In this document: piece after piece, positions 52,547-61,083 of the stretch
How the letters are laid out: each line of letters begins with the position of its first letter
Numbering within the stretch: the first letter of the stretch is position 1
Source of the DNA: CAVTPD01 sp963736575
GTDB lineage: Bacteria; Bacteroidota; Bacteroidia; Cytophagales; JAAEPT01
Assembly: GCA_963736575.1 (NCBI GenBank)
Contig: CAVTPD010000001.1
Coordinates: forward strand, 1,922,001-1,986,000
Reading direction: 5' to 3'
Length of the DNA stretch: 64,000 nt
Notes under the pieces: generated by a model
What the model saw: the letters and a program-made list of their open reading frames with translations, nothing else
What the model was told of the DNA's origin: nothing
The model's database searches: none
Made by a program: the position numbers and the translations under genes

Positions 52547-53299
52547 ATGAGCGAAACAGCATTAGAAGTACATAATTTAACCGTAAGCTATAACAACAAA
52601 CCTGTTTTATGGTCGGTAGATTTTGAAATCCCCGGCGGTAAATTAGTTGGGATTTTAGGGCCAAATGGTGCTGGTAAATCTACTTTGCTAAAAGCCATTT
52701 TAGGATTAACCGATGTTGCCAGCGGCTATGTACGTGTTTTTAATGCTACGGTAAAGGAATCCAGACAGCGGATTAGTTATGTTCCACAGAAAGAAAGCGT
52801 GGATTGGAATTTTCCGACTTCGGTTTTTGATGTGGTTTTGATGGGCCGTTACGGTAAAATTGGTTTGTTTAGAAGACCAACCAAAGCCGATAAAGAAATG
52901 GCTATGGCTTGCCTAAAAGATGTTGGGATGGAACAATTTGCCAAGCGACAAATCTCTCAACTTTCTGGCGGACAACAGCAACGTGTTTTTTTAGCACGGG
53001 CATTGGCACAAAATGCCGACATCTATTTTATGGATGAACCTTTTGCTGGGGTTGATGCTGCCACAGAAAAAACCATTATGGAATTGCTGAAAAAAATGCG
53101 CGATAATGGCAAAACTGTAATTGTGGTACACCACGATTTACAAACCGTTAAAACCTATTTCGATTGGGTGATTTTATTAAACCAACGTTTGGTGAGCCAC
53201 GGCCCTATTGAAGACTGTTTTACGGAAGATAACCTTAAAACCACGTACGGTGGTAAACTGACTATTTTAAATCAGGTTGGGGATTTGTTGCAGCGATGA
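52547..53299 (+). CDS. Metal ABC transporter ATP-binding protein (TroB/MntB-like)
   Basis: The 250-residue ATPase carries Walker A 'GPNGAGKSTL' near residue 39, the ABC signature 'LSGGQQQRVFLARAL' near 140, Walker B 'IYFMDEPFAG' near 162, and the switch 'VVHHDLQTV'. It is of the type that energises ABC-3 permeases. Its probable partners are the permeases at 3556-5726. Confidence 0.93.
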   Translation: MSETALEVHNLTVSYNNKPVLWSVDFEIPGGKLVGILGPNGAGKSTLLKAILGLTDVASGYVRVFNATVKESRQRISYVPQKESVDWNFPTSVFDVVLMGRYGKIGLFRRPTKADKEMAMACLKDVGMEQFAKRQISQLSGGQQQRVFLARALAQNADIYFMDEPFAGVDAATEKTIMELLKKMRDNGKTVIVVHHDLQTVKTYFDWVILLNQRLVSHGPIEDCFTEDNLKTTYGGKLTILNQVGDLLQR

Positions 53300-53311
53300 C
53301 AAAACTTTCAA

Positions 53312-53737
53312 ATGAGAAAGAAAATATCAGATACATTTGCTAAAAATACCAAGTACCTATTTCTTATTTTCGCAATCTTATTTTTCATTGCTTTTATAAC
53401 TGAACTTATTAATGAGGTAGAAATCCCTATTAGTAGAATTCTTGTTCACATTATATTTATTGCCTTTTTTATGCTCTTTTATTTTATTTTCAGACACACA
53501 AAAGGGCGACAATTAGAATTTGATGCTAAATATCTTTACATAATTGAAAATGGCATAGAACGTACAGTTCAACTTTCGGCCATTATAAAACTCGAAAAAC
53601 CACTTCTTCAAATTGGGAATACAACCAGAAAATGGACTATCACATTCTTAAATTCTGAAGGTAAAGAAGAAAAACTAACGTTTAATACCTCTTTCTTTCA
53701 GGATAATTTTAGAGAATTTAAACAACTACTTTCTTAA
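53312..53737 (+). CDS. Hypothetical membrane protein
   Basis: The 141-residue protein has two membrane helices at about 13-30 and 40-62, followed by a cytoplasmic beta-rich domain of about 75 residues ('KYLYIIENGIERTVQLSAIIKLEK'). The helix-pair plus PH-like layout is seen in various small membrane proteins, but no family was recognised. It starts 12 bases after the ATPase gene and may be read through from the metal operon. Confidence 0.7.
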   Translation: MRKKISDTFAKNTKYLFLIFAILFFIAFITELINEVEIPISRILVHIIFIAFFMLFYFIFRHTKGRQLEFDAKYLYIIENGIERTVQLSAIIKLEKPLLQIGNTTRKWTITFLNSEGKEEKLTFNTSFFQDNFREFKQLLS

Positions 53738-53744
53738 GTTGTCA

Positions 53745-54416
53745 CTAAGCCACACTTCTCGCACTATTAACCGTAGTTATAAAACTTACTCCCAAATGGT
53801 TTCCAGATAAATTGTTGGCATTTTTAGAATACTTCAATTTATGTTTTAAGCCTATTTTATTCTGAAGATTTAAAATCAAGTTTAAATGTTCGTCAATGGT
53901 ATAGCTTTTAGAACTTGGGTAATCAATGGTTAACAACAACTCATCTTTATTTATGGTAGCCGCTTCTTCGGCAGATAAGGCAGAAAGGAAAGCCTCTTCT
54001 ACTCTATTTTCTCCATTTCCTATTCCGCTGTAAATCACAACGTCTTTGCTAGAAGACAACACGGCCAAAATATCTTTGGCTGTAACAGAACCAAAACTGA
54101 TACCAACTAGAACATTGTATATAGCATTGGTAATTACTTCTAAAAAGTAGCTGTTATTTTCAGAAGAAATCTTGTGTAATAAAGCCGGTATATACAAGGT
54201 GTAATCTATAGAAGTAAAATCTATTTCTTGTTGCACCAATTCAATATGTTCTTCTTGAATCTTTTCAATTAAGCTATATTTCCCATTTTCAGTTTTCTGC
54301 ATAAACAGCAACTTTCCCTTTCCTTCGTTAATAATATTAAAAACACTGAAGGCTTTTAAGCCTAAATCCTGAGCGATAAATTCTGGAATGGAGTGGTATT
54401 TTATAGTAGCTTTCAT
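53745..54416 (-). CDS. FtsZ C-terminal-domain-like protein without GTPase domain
   Basis: The 223-residue protein aligns by eye with the second half of FtsZ. 'TLYIPALLHKISSENNSYFL' matches the region after helix H7 of FtsZ. Next comes 'AKDILAVLSSS...YSGIGNGENRVEEAFLSALS', which parallels 'ADVRTVMSEMG...GSGVASGEDRAEEAAEMAIS'. Then come 'LLTIDYPSSKSYTIDEHLNL' and a final 'HLGVSFITT' strand like 'RVTVVAT'. The tubulin GTP-binding motif (GGGTGTG) is absent; the first 75 residues are unrelated and Lys/Glu-rich. No signal peptide. The similarity suggests a division-associated or FtsZ-binding role, but this is inference. Confidence 0.7.
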   Translation of the reverse strand: MKATIKYHSIPEFIAQDLGLKAFSVFNIINEGKGKLLFMQKTENGKYSLIEKIQEEHIELVQQEIDFTSIDYTLYIPALLHKISSENNSYFLEVITNAIYNVLVGISFGSVTAKDILAVLSSSKDVVIYSGIGNGENRVEEAFLSALSAEEAATINKDELLLTIDYPSSKSYTIDEHLNLILNLQNKIGLKHKLKYSKNANNLSGNHLGVSFITTVNSARSVA

Positions 54417-54617
54417 CTCTTTTTTGGTTTAGTTTATGCTACAAATAAATCCCATAGGTCCGCAGCCTATTTGCGGAGTGTTATTTTTTTAAGAAAAAGT
54501 TGAACAGACAGCATATAAATAGCAAAATGAGGGGGCTGTAGATTTCTATTTATTCTAAAATTGTCTAAATTCAGTATTCATTGATAAGTCAAGTTTTTAA
54601 CCTATAAATACATTAAA

Positions 54618-55901
54618 ATGTCTGAAACTGCTGAGTTAATCTATAATGGTAAGAAATACGAACTGCCGGTTATAGAGGGCACGGAAAATGAAAAAGCCGT
54701 TGACATCTCTAAACTACGTGCACAGAGTGGATTAATTACCATTGATTCAGGATATAAGAATACAGGCTCTACAAAAAGTGCTATTACTTTCTTAGATGGT
54801 GAAAAAGGAATCCTTAGTTATAGAGGTTACCCAATTGAACAATTAGCCGAAAAATCGAATTTTATTGAAGTTTCATACCTTTTGATTTACGGGGAACTTC
54901 CTAGTAAATCTCAATTAGACGACTTTAATACAAGAATCATGAAGCACAATAATCTTCATGAGGATTTCAAAGACATTATTGACGGGTTCCCTTCTAAAGC
55001 ACATCCAATGGGTGTTCTTTCTGCCATGGTAAGCTCTTTAACTGCTTTTTACCCAGGTTCATTAGACCCTAATGCAGATGATGACGAAACGGATGTTACC
55101 ATTACGCGTTTATTAGGTAAACTACCTACTATTGCTGCTTGGTCTTACAGAAACTCTATTGGTTCTCCGGTTAACTACCCTACTCAATTAGATTATTGTA
55201 GTAATTTCTTAAATATGATGTTTAAGAAACCAAACCAAGAGTACACAATTGACCCAGTTGTTGTAGATGCTTTAAATAAATTATTAATCTTACACGCAGA
55301 TCACGAGCAAAACTGTTCAACATCTACCGTAAGAATAGTAGGATCTTCTCACGCAAGTTTATACTCTTCAATTGCTGCTGGTATCAATGCCCTTTGGGGA
55401 CCGTTACACGGTGGTGCTAATCAAGCTGTAATTGAAATGTTACAATCTATTCACGATGATGGTGGTGATGTAAACAAATTTGTATTAAAAGCGAAAGACA
55501 AAAATGATCCTTTCCGTTTAATGGGATTCGGACATAGAGTTTACAAAAACTTTGACCCAAGAGCAAAAATCATTAAAGTAGCTTGTGATAACGTATTAGA
55601 ATCTTTAGGCATTGAAGATCCGTTATTAGACATTGCTAAAGAACTAGAACAAGTTGCTTTAAACGATGAATACTTCAAAGAAAGAAACCTTTACCCTAAT
55701 GTAGATTTCTATTCTGGTATCATTTACAAAGCATTAAACTTAAACACTGAATTATTTACGGTAATGTTTGCAATAGGACGTTTACCAGGATGGATTGCAC
55801 AGTGGAAAGAATTGAGAGATAACCGTGAGCCAATTGGTAGACCAAGACAGGTTTATGTTGGTTATACTAAAAGAGATTATGTAGATCTTACAAAGAGATA
55901 A
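54618..55901 (+). CDS. gltA: Citrate synthase
   Basis: The 427-residue type II citrate synthase condenses oxaloacetate and acetyl-CoA. Catalytic regions are visible: 'LHADHEQNCSTSTVR' near residue 230, 'GFGHRVYKNFDPRA' near 310, and 'NVDFYSGI' near 365. It lies alone between the divergent FtsZ-like gene and a downstream terminator; no signal peptide. Confidence 0.97.
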   Translation: MSETAELIYNGKKYELPVIEGTENEKAVDISKLRAQSGLITIDSGYKNTGSTKSAITFLDGEKGILSYRGYPIEQLAEKSNFIEVSYLLIYGELPSKSQLDDFNTRIMKHNNLHEDFKDIIDGFPSKAHPMGVLSAMVSSLTAFYPGSLDPNADDDETDVTITRLLGKLPTIAAWSYRNSIGSPVNYPTQLDYCSNFLNMMFKKPNQEYTIDPVVVDALNKLLILHADHEQNCSTSTVRIVGSSHASLYSSIAAGINALWGPLHGGANQAVIEMLQSIHDDGGDVNKFVLKAKDKNDPFRLMGFGHRVYKNFDPRAKIIKVACDNVLESLGIEDPLLDIAKELEQVALNDEYFKERNLYPNVDFYSGIIYKALNLNTELFTVMFAIGRLPGWIAQWKELRDNREPIGRPRQVYVGYTKRDYVDLTKR

Positions 55902-55923
55902 AATCTATAGTTCTTATTTAAGG

Positions 55924-55957
55924 AGTCCACTTCATTAATGAAGTGGACTTTTTTTTT
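55924..55957 (+). terminator. Terminator of gltA
   Basis: AGTCCACTTCAT-TA-ATGAAGTGGACT is a 12-bp perfect stem followed by nine T. The open frame of the next gene begins inside this hairpin, so its true start must be later (55974). Confidence 0.9.
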
Positions 55958-55973
55958 CTCAAAACATTATTTC

Positions 55974-56486
55974 ATGAAAGCCAAAAGACAAGTTTTAATA
56001 TTATTAGGAATATCCTTTACTGCTGCAATCATCATTTTTTTAATTACACCCGCTTTTATGAAAAGTGACTACCAGATTAAAGAAAGTATCATTATAAAAT
56101 CAATGCCTTCAAAAGTATACCACGCCGTTGCAGATTTAAAACAACTTTCTGAATGGAGTGCATTAATACAAACTGAAAAAGACAAGGAAGTCTTTATTTC
56201 AGAAAACATGCTTTTCTGGAAACACAAAAATGCCAAAACCAATATTGGTAAAATAATACTTATTGATACAGAGCTCAACAAAACCGTTCAGTTAGAATTG
56301 TATTTAGAGGGGTATAACACTAATCCGTCACCTGTTTATTCTTTTGAAAACACGGAAGAAGGAACAAGGGTAGTGGTTACAGACTCGGCAAAGATCCCCT
56401 ATTTTATGCGGTATTTTGCTATTGAAGAAGCTATTTCTACACAGTACAAAAAAGGCTTAGAAAATCTTAAAAAGTATACTGAATAA
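55974..56486 (+). CDS. SRPBCC/polyketide-cyclase-like membrane-anchored protein
   Basis: The start is set at the ATG at 55974 (MKAKRQVLILLGISF) because the upstream in-frame codons lie in the gltA terminator. The 170-residue product has one N-terminal membrane helix. A START/SRPBCC-like domain follows, with 'IKSMPSKVYHAVADLKQLSEWSA' split as 'SMPSKVYHAV' and 'DLKQLSEWS', the usual beginning of that fold. The rest is beta-rich with a C-terminal helix. Such domains bind hydrophobic ligands. A bidirectional terminator follows. Confidence 0.78.
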   Translation: MKAKRQVLILLGISFTAAIIIFLITPAFMKSDYQIKESIIIKSMPSKVYHAVADLKQLSEWSALIQTEKDKEVFISENMLFWKHKNAKTNIGKIILIDTELNKTVQLELYLEGYNTNPSPVYSFENTEEGTRVVVTDSAKIPYFMRYFAIEEAISTQYKKGLENLKKYTE

Positions 56487-56515
56487 AAAAGGCGATCCAT
56501 TTTGGATCGCCTTTC
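56485..56515. terminator. Bidirectional terminator
   Basis: AAAGGCGATCCA-TTT-TGGATCGCCTTT, a 12-bp stem (56488-56514) with A-run and T-rich flanks, between convergent genes. Confidence 0.85.
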
Positions 56516-56539
56516 TCTATTTTTATAAATCTATGTTGT

Positions 56540-58507
56540 CTAGAAATAATTAGACGGCTCAGAGAATAAATCAGAAAGATTTTTTCCTCCTTCATTACCT
56601 TCTTTATTTTCAGGCTTAGATTCTGTATTTCTAGCAGGTCTTGAAGCACTTCTGTCTCCACGATCACCACGGTCTCTACTACGTTCACCACCTCTATCGT
56701 CACGGTCACGGCTTCCTCTAAAACCACCTTCGCGATTTCCACCTTCACGGCTTCCACCACTTCTGCGGTCTCTATCACCACCACGGTCGCTAGTACGGTC
56801 ATTTCTGAAACCACCACCAGTTCCACCTCTACGGTCGTTAGTACGTCCTCTTGGACCACTACCAGCACGTTTTGGCTCACTTTTAGTTACTTCAACACGT
56901 AATTCTTTTCCGTTATGCTCAAAGTTTCTAAAAGCAGTGATAACCTTATCGGTTTCGTTTTTATCAACTTGAAAGAAAGAAAAAGCACCTTTATCATCAA
57001 TATCACCAATATATCTAGATTCTATACCGGTAGCACTAACCACTAAGTTAAGGATGTCTTTACGTTTCATACCGTCTGCACGGCCCATGTTAATAAAGAT
57101 TCTATCTTCGTTAGAAGATCTTCTGCTTCTAGGGTTACCACCGCCTTCGTAAGGTTCTTTCATTCCTCTTGAAATTTCAGAATCCTTAACATTAAGATCA
57201 GGAGCTTGGGTATAGTAACTTAAGAATCTATTTACTTCCGCAGAAGCAATTTTCTTAATAATATCTTCCTTAGAAAGTTCTGCAAAAGCCTCTTCTATTA
57301 TTGGTAGGTATTGTTGAATTTTCTCTTCATTAACTTCAACATCCTTAATTTTGTCTAAGCTTTTTCCTAATTGGCGTTTACAAACTTCTTCACCAGTTGG
57401 TACTTCTTGACGTTGAAATTTATCATTGATTTTTCTTTCAATCATTCTAATTTTAGAAAGATCTCTGTTATCAATAATAGCTAACGAAATACCTTTTTTA
57501 CCGGCACGTGCTGTTCTACCACTTCTGTGCGTGTAACTTTCTATATCATCTGGCAAACCATATTGAACAACGTGTGTTACGTTATCTACATCAATACCTC
57601 TAGCAGCAACATCTGTGGCTACTAATAATTGAAGGTTTTTATTTTTGTAGTTTTTCATAACACGGTCACGCTGTGCTTGACTTAAGTCACCGTGAAGTGC
57701 ATCTGCACTGTAACCGTCTTTACAAAGATTATCGGCTATACGTTGTGTTTCTGATTTTGTTCTACAGAAAATAATACCGAAAATACCCGGGTAATAATCT
57801 ACAATTCTTTTTAGAGCTACGTATTTATCTCTGCCTTTAACAGCATAGTAATGGTGCTCTATATTAACATTTGTAGAATTGGCTTCACCTACTTTAATTT
57901 CTATAGGATCCGTCATGTACTTACTAGCCATTCCACGGATTTCCTTAGGCATTGTTGCAGAGAATAACCATGTATTCTTTTCTGCGGGTGTTAAATCTAA
58001 AATTTTATCAATATCTGTGATAAAACCCATGTTTAACATTTCGTCCGCTTCGTCTAAAACAACGTTAGTAACTTCACCTAAACGAACTTCTCCTCTATCA
58101 ATTAAGTCGATTAAACGACCAGGAGTTGCAATAATAATTTGCGCTCCTCTTCTTAATTCCTGAATTTGAGACTGAATGCTTGCACCACCATAAACCACTA
58201 CAACACGTAGAAATTTGTATTTAGCGAATGCCATTAAATCTTTAGCTATTTGGTTAGCTAGTTCTCTTGTAGGAGCTATTACTAGTCCTTGTGTAGCGCG
58301 GTTTTCTTTGCTAATTACGTTGACCAGTGGCAAACCAAATGCGGCAGTTTTACCAGTTCCGGTTTGGGCTAATCCCAGTAAATCTCTTTTGTCTGCAAGT
58401 AATTGTGGAATTGCTTGCTCTTGGATAGGCGTAGGTTCGGTAAAACCCAATTCTTCGACAGCTTGGACAATAGCGTCTTCTAACCCTAATTCTTTAAATG
58501 AACTCAT
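56540..58507 (-). CDS. DEAD-box RNA helicase (DeaD/CsdA-like) with RGG-rich tail
   Basis: The start is the ATG at 58507 ('MSSFKELGLEDAIVQAV'). The 655-residue helicase has Q-motif 'PTPIQEQAIP', Walker A 'AQTGTGKTAAF', 'DEADEML', 'SATMP', and 'HRSGRTARAGKKG'. After the two RecA domains and a helical linker comes a DbpA-type RNA-binding domain (about 480-560). A long Arg/Gly/Asp-rich repeat tail (about 565-640) follows. It probably unwinds structured RNA during ribosome assembly or mRNA decay. A good promoter precedes it. Confidence 0.92.
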   Translation of the reverse strand: MSSFKELGLEDAIVQAVEELGFTEPTPIQEQAIPQLLADKRDLLGLAQTGTGKTAAFGLPLVNVISKENRATQGLVIAPTRELANQIAKDLMAFAKYKFLRVVVVYGGASIQSQIQELRRGAQIIIATPGRLIDLIDRGEVRLGEVTNVVLDEADEMLNMGFITDIDKILDLTPAEKNTWLFSATMPKEIRGMASKYMTDPIEIKVGEANSTNVNIEHHYYAVKGRDKYVALKRIVDYYPGIFGIIFCRTKSETQRIADNLCKDGYSADALHGDLSQAQRDRVMKNYKNKNLQLLVATDVAARGIDVDNVTHVVQYGLPDDIESYTHRSGRTARAGKKGISLAIIDNRDLSKIRMIERKINDKFQRQEVPTGEEVCKRQLGKSLDKIKDVEVNEEKIQQYLPIIEEAFAELSKEDIIKKIASAEVNRFLSYYTQAPDLNVKDSEISRGMKEPYEGGGNPRSRRSSNEDRIFINMGRADGMKRKDILNLVVSATGIESRYIGDIDDKGAFSFFQVDKNETDKVITAFRNFEHNGKELRVEVTKSEPKRAGSGPRGRTNDRRGGTGGGFRNDRTSDRGGDRDRRSGGSREGGNREGGFRGSRDRDDRGGERSRDRGDRGDRSASRPARNTESKPENKEGNEGGKNLSDLFSEPSNYF

Positions 58508-58540
58508 ATAAATTTTTATATTCCTAAAATATTGGAATTG

Positions 58541-58571
58541 CAAAGGTACGTTAATGCATCACCAAATCAAA
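58541..58571 (-). promoter_or_regulatory. Promoter of the DEAD-box helicase gene
   Basis: On the minus strand TTG (58570-58568), a 19-base spacer and TACCTTTG (58548-58541) fit the Bacteroidota -33/-7 arrangement. The expected transcript start leaves a leader of about 30 bases. Confidence 0.6.
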
Positions 58572-58689
58572 AAACATTATTCATACAACATTGCATTTAA
58601 AAGGCATTTTTTATACTGAACTGAAAATATTCTACGTTGGTTAACTATATTTGAATTTGATTGATGTTAAAAATCCAATAAAGATTATT

Positions 58690-60108
58690 ATGAGATTAAC
58701 GTTCTTTTGCGCCATTATTTTATCTGTATTTTGCAGTGCGCTTACTGCTACCGCACAAGACAACAAAGGGTACGAAATCAAAATTAAAGTTGATGGACTG
58801 AAAGACAAAACAGTACAATTAGCTCATTACTATGCAGATAAGAAGCTATTAGACGATTCGGTTAAAGTAGACAACAAAGGCAATTTTACTTTTGATGGTA
58901 CTAAACCTTTAGACCAAGGTGTTTATTTAGTGGTACTTCCAGGCGGAAGGTATTTTGAAATTTTAATGAATAAAAACCAACACTTCAGCCTTAAAACAGA
59001 TACCAACAATTATGTGCAAAATATGAAGGTTACGGGCAATGAAGAAAACGAAACTTTTTACAATTATTTAAATTTTATTACACCAAAAGGTAAAGAAATT
59101 GAAAAATTAAGTAAAGAATATGCCGAAATTAAAGCTACGGATTCTACAAAAGCGGAAGAAATAAAAGCTGTAATCATAGGTATTGACGAGGAAATAAAAG
59201 ATTACCGCAAAAACTTAATCGCTAATAATTCGGAAGAATTAATTGGGAAACTTCTGAAAGCCATGGAAGATCCTAAAATTCCAGACTTTAAAGAAATTAC
59301 AGATCCAACTGAAAGACAAAAGGTTCAATTTGCTTATTACAAAGAGCATTACTTTGATAACTTAGATTTAAGTGATGATAGAATGCTACGGACTCCTATT
59401 TTTTATGATAAAGTAGACCGATATTTACAGAAACTAACTGTACAAGCACCCGACTCTATTAACAAAACGGCAGATAGATTACTTGCCTTAACGGGTAACA
59501 ATCACACCATGTTTAAATACATGTTAATTTACATTACTGGTACATATGAAAAATCGAACATTATGTGTTTAGATGAAGTACCGTTTTATTTGTTTAAAAA
59601 TTACTTCTTAGAAGATAAGCGTGTTGATTGGGTAGACTCTACTACCAGAAGAAGAATTCAGGAAGAAGTAGTAAAAACTCAATATAACTTATGTGGAGAT
59701 GTTGCTCAAGAACTTTCATTTGTTGACACCAATGGTGTTGCCCACAAACTTTCTAAAATACCTAAAGAATATACGGTCGTTTATTTCTGGTCGGCTACTT
59801 GTGGACACTGTAAAAAGGCTACTCCTAAACTTCAGGAGTTTTACGACAGAACCAAAGACATGTACGATTGGGAAGTTTATAGTGTAAACATTGACAAAGA
59901 AACCAAAGAATACAAGAAGTTTATTAGGAAATATAAATTTGATTGGATTAATGTTAACGCACCAGATAACACCAATTATTTCCGTGAAAAGTACAACGTT
60001 TACACAACACCAACCATGTATTTATTAAATCACAACAAGGAAATTATAGCCAAGAAAATTGATGTGAGTACTTTAGAAAAAATACTTACTGAACAAGGGG
60101 AAGAATAG
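58690..60108 (+). CDS. TlpA-like thiol-disulfide reductase with DUF4369-type N-terminal domain
   Basis: The start is set at the ATG at 58690, which opens a signal peptide (LTFFCAIILSVFCSALTATA). The 472-residue protein has a DUF4369-like beta domain at about 25-130 ('VDGLKDKTVQLAHYYADKKL') and a helical DUF5106-like middle part. A C-terminal TlpA/thioredoxin domain has active site 'WSATCGHCKKATP' near residue 380 and 'YTTPTMYLL'. It is a periplasmic reductant common in Bacteroidota. It is divergent from the helicase gene and is followed by a terminator. Confidence 0.9.
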   Translation: MRLTFFCAIILSVFCSALTATAQDNKGYEIKIKVDGLKDKTVQLAHYYADKKLLDDSVKVDNKGNFTFDGTKPLDQGVYLVVLPGGRYFEILMNKNQHFSLKTDTNNYVQNMKVTGNEENETFYNYLNFITPKGKEIEKLSKEYAEIKATDSTKAEEIKAVIIGIDEEIKDYRKNLIANNSEELIGKLLKAMEDPKIPDFKEITDPTERQKVQFAYYKEHYFDNLDLSDDRMLRTPIFYDKVDRYLQKLTVQAPDSINKTADRLLALTGNNHTMFKYMLIYITGTYEKSNIMCLDEVPFYLFKNYFLEDKRVDWVDSTTRRRIQEEVVKTQYNLCGDVAQELSFVDTNGVAHKLSKIPKEYTVVYFWSATCGHCKKATPKLQEFYDRTKDMYDWEVYSVNIDKETKEYKKFIRKYKFDWINVNAPDNTNYFREKYNVYTTPTMYLLNHNKEIIAKKIDVSTLEKILTEQGEE

Positions 60109-60135
60109 TTTTAGAGTAAAAACTTAAACGCATTA

Positions 60136-60168
60136 AAAATGGTTTCAATTAATTGAAACCCTTTTTTA
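60136..60168 (+). terminator. Terminator after the TlpA-like gene
   Basis: GGTTTCAATTAATTGAAACC is a perfect 20-base palindrome (60141-60160) followed by CTTTTTT and preceded by an A-run, so it may act both ways. Confidence 0.8.
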
Positions 60169-60198
60169 ATGCCTGATCCCCCTAATAAGGTTAAAAAA

Positions 60199-61083
60199 TT
60201 AATCCTCGTTATAGCCAGGGTAATTATCCATATTAACCATTACAGAATCCATTATAAAACTCTCTACCGAAAAGATACCGAAAACCTCTTCTTCTTTATC
60301 GTTCACGTTAAAAATATTTGATTTTGGTGGATTAGGTGGCGTGTCAAAAGGGCCACCAGAACCGCCTGAAGAAGACGCTTGATCCCAAAAATCAAATACA
60401 TCTTCATTTATAAGACTTTGTCTAATTTTAAACTGAAACATACCTTCTTCACCATCTAAAAAAACGGGCTGATTATCTACTATAAACACTGTATCATTAG
60501 ATTGAATAATATCATCAGAACTTAATCTAATCCAGCCACCCGTACCATAATACAAATCGTCTTTCCAAAATTGCCACCTGTAATGATCTCCATCGTTAAT
60601 GGAATCAATTAGTGAATAAAACAATACAGGTTCTCCTTCCTCTAATAATGTTTCATAACGGGGATAATCTTTTGTATACACATCATAATAATATAAAGAC
60701 GGAACCTTTTTTGGTAAAGGTTGCTGACTAGATTCATACACATTGTCATTTATTTCAATCCTAAGGGTATAGACTTTACCAACTTGAGCTACAAAAGCAG
60801 GATCATTGGGTAAATATCGCTTAGAATTAGTGTTATAAGTATACTCTTCACTTGTGCCGTTTTCGTCTAATACACGAACAACAGCATTGTCTACCGCCGG
60901 ATATTCGGAGCCACCTGAAAAGTCAATGGATCGTGTTAATTCAACATAGTTAAAACCAGCTGAATCTGTTAAAACACCGTCTACAACTAATCTTACTTCC
61001 GTTTGCGGAATGTCTAAATCAACTTTTTGAGTACAACTAAGCAGTAATACAAAACCGATAATAGCTGGTACTATTTTTAAAAT
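60199..61083 (-). CDS. DUF4249 lipoprotein, partner of the TonB receptor; no canonical start codon
   Basis: The frame continues upstream of the first GTG (60741) to about 61083, encoding about 294 residues. Those extra residues are clearly real: a lipoprotein signal 'AIIGFVLLLSCTQKVDLD' and the DUF4249 opening 'VVDGVLTDSAGFNYVELTRS'. The whole protein is beta-rich and ends in acidic residues. No ATG, GTG or TTG is in frame before the signal peptide; candidates are ATT (61083) or ATA (61074), just at the stop codon of the receptor gene. DUF4249 genes usually follow TonB receptors in Bacteroidota. A start through translational coupling, or one-base damage, would explain the lack. Confidence 0.75.
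   Translation of the reverse strand: MLKIVPAIIGFVLLLSCTQKVDLDIPQTEVRLVVDGVLTDSAGFNYVELTRSIDFSGGSEYPAVDNAVVRVLDENGTSEEYTYNTNSKRYLPNDPAFVAQVGKVYTLRIEINDNVYESSQQPLPKKVPSLYYYDVYTKDYPRYETLLEEGEPVLFYSLIDSINDGDHYRWQFWKDDLYYGTGGWIRLSSDDIIQSNDTVFIVDNQPVFLDGEEGMFQFKIRQSLINEDVFDFWDQASSSGGSGGPFDTPPNPPKSNIFNVNDKEEEVFGIFSVESFIMDSVMVNMDNYPGYNED

Noticed and set aside
56467..56880. Val/Glu-rich 137-codon frame next to the DEAD-box helicase tail
   Set aside because: It is an alternate frame over the low-complexity Arg/Gly tail coding region and shows the extreme composition expected of a shadow frame.
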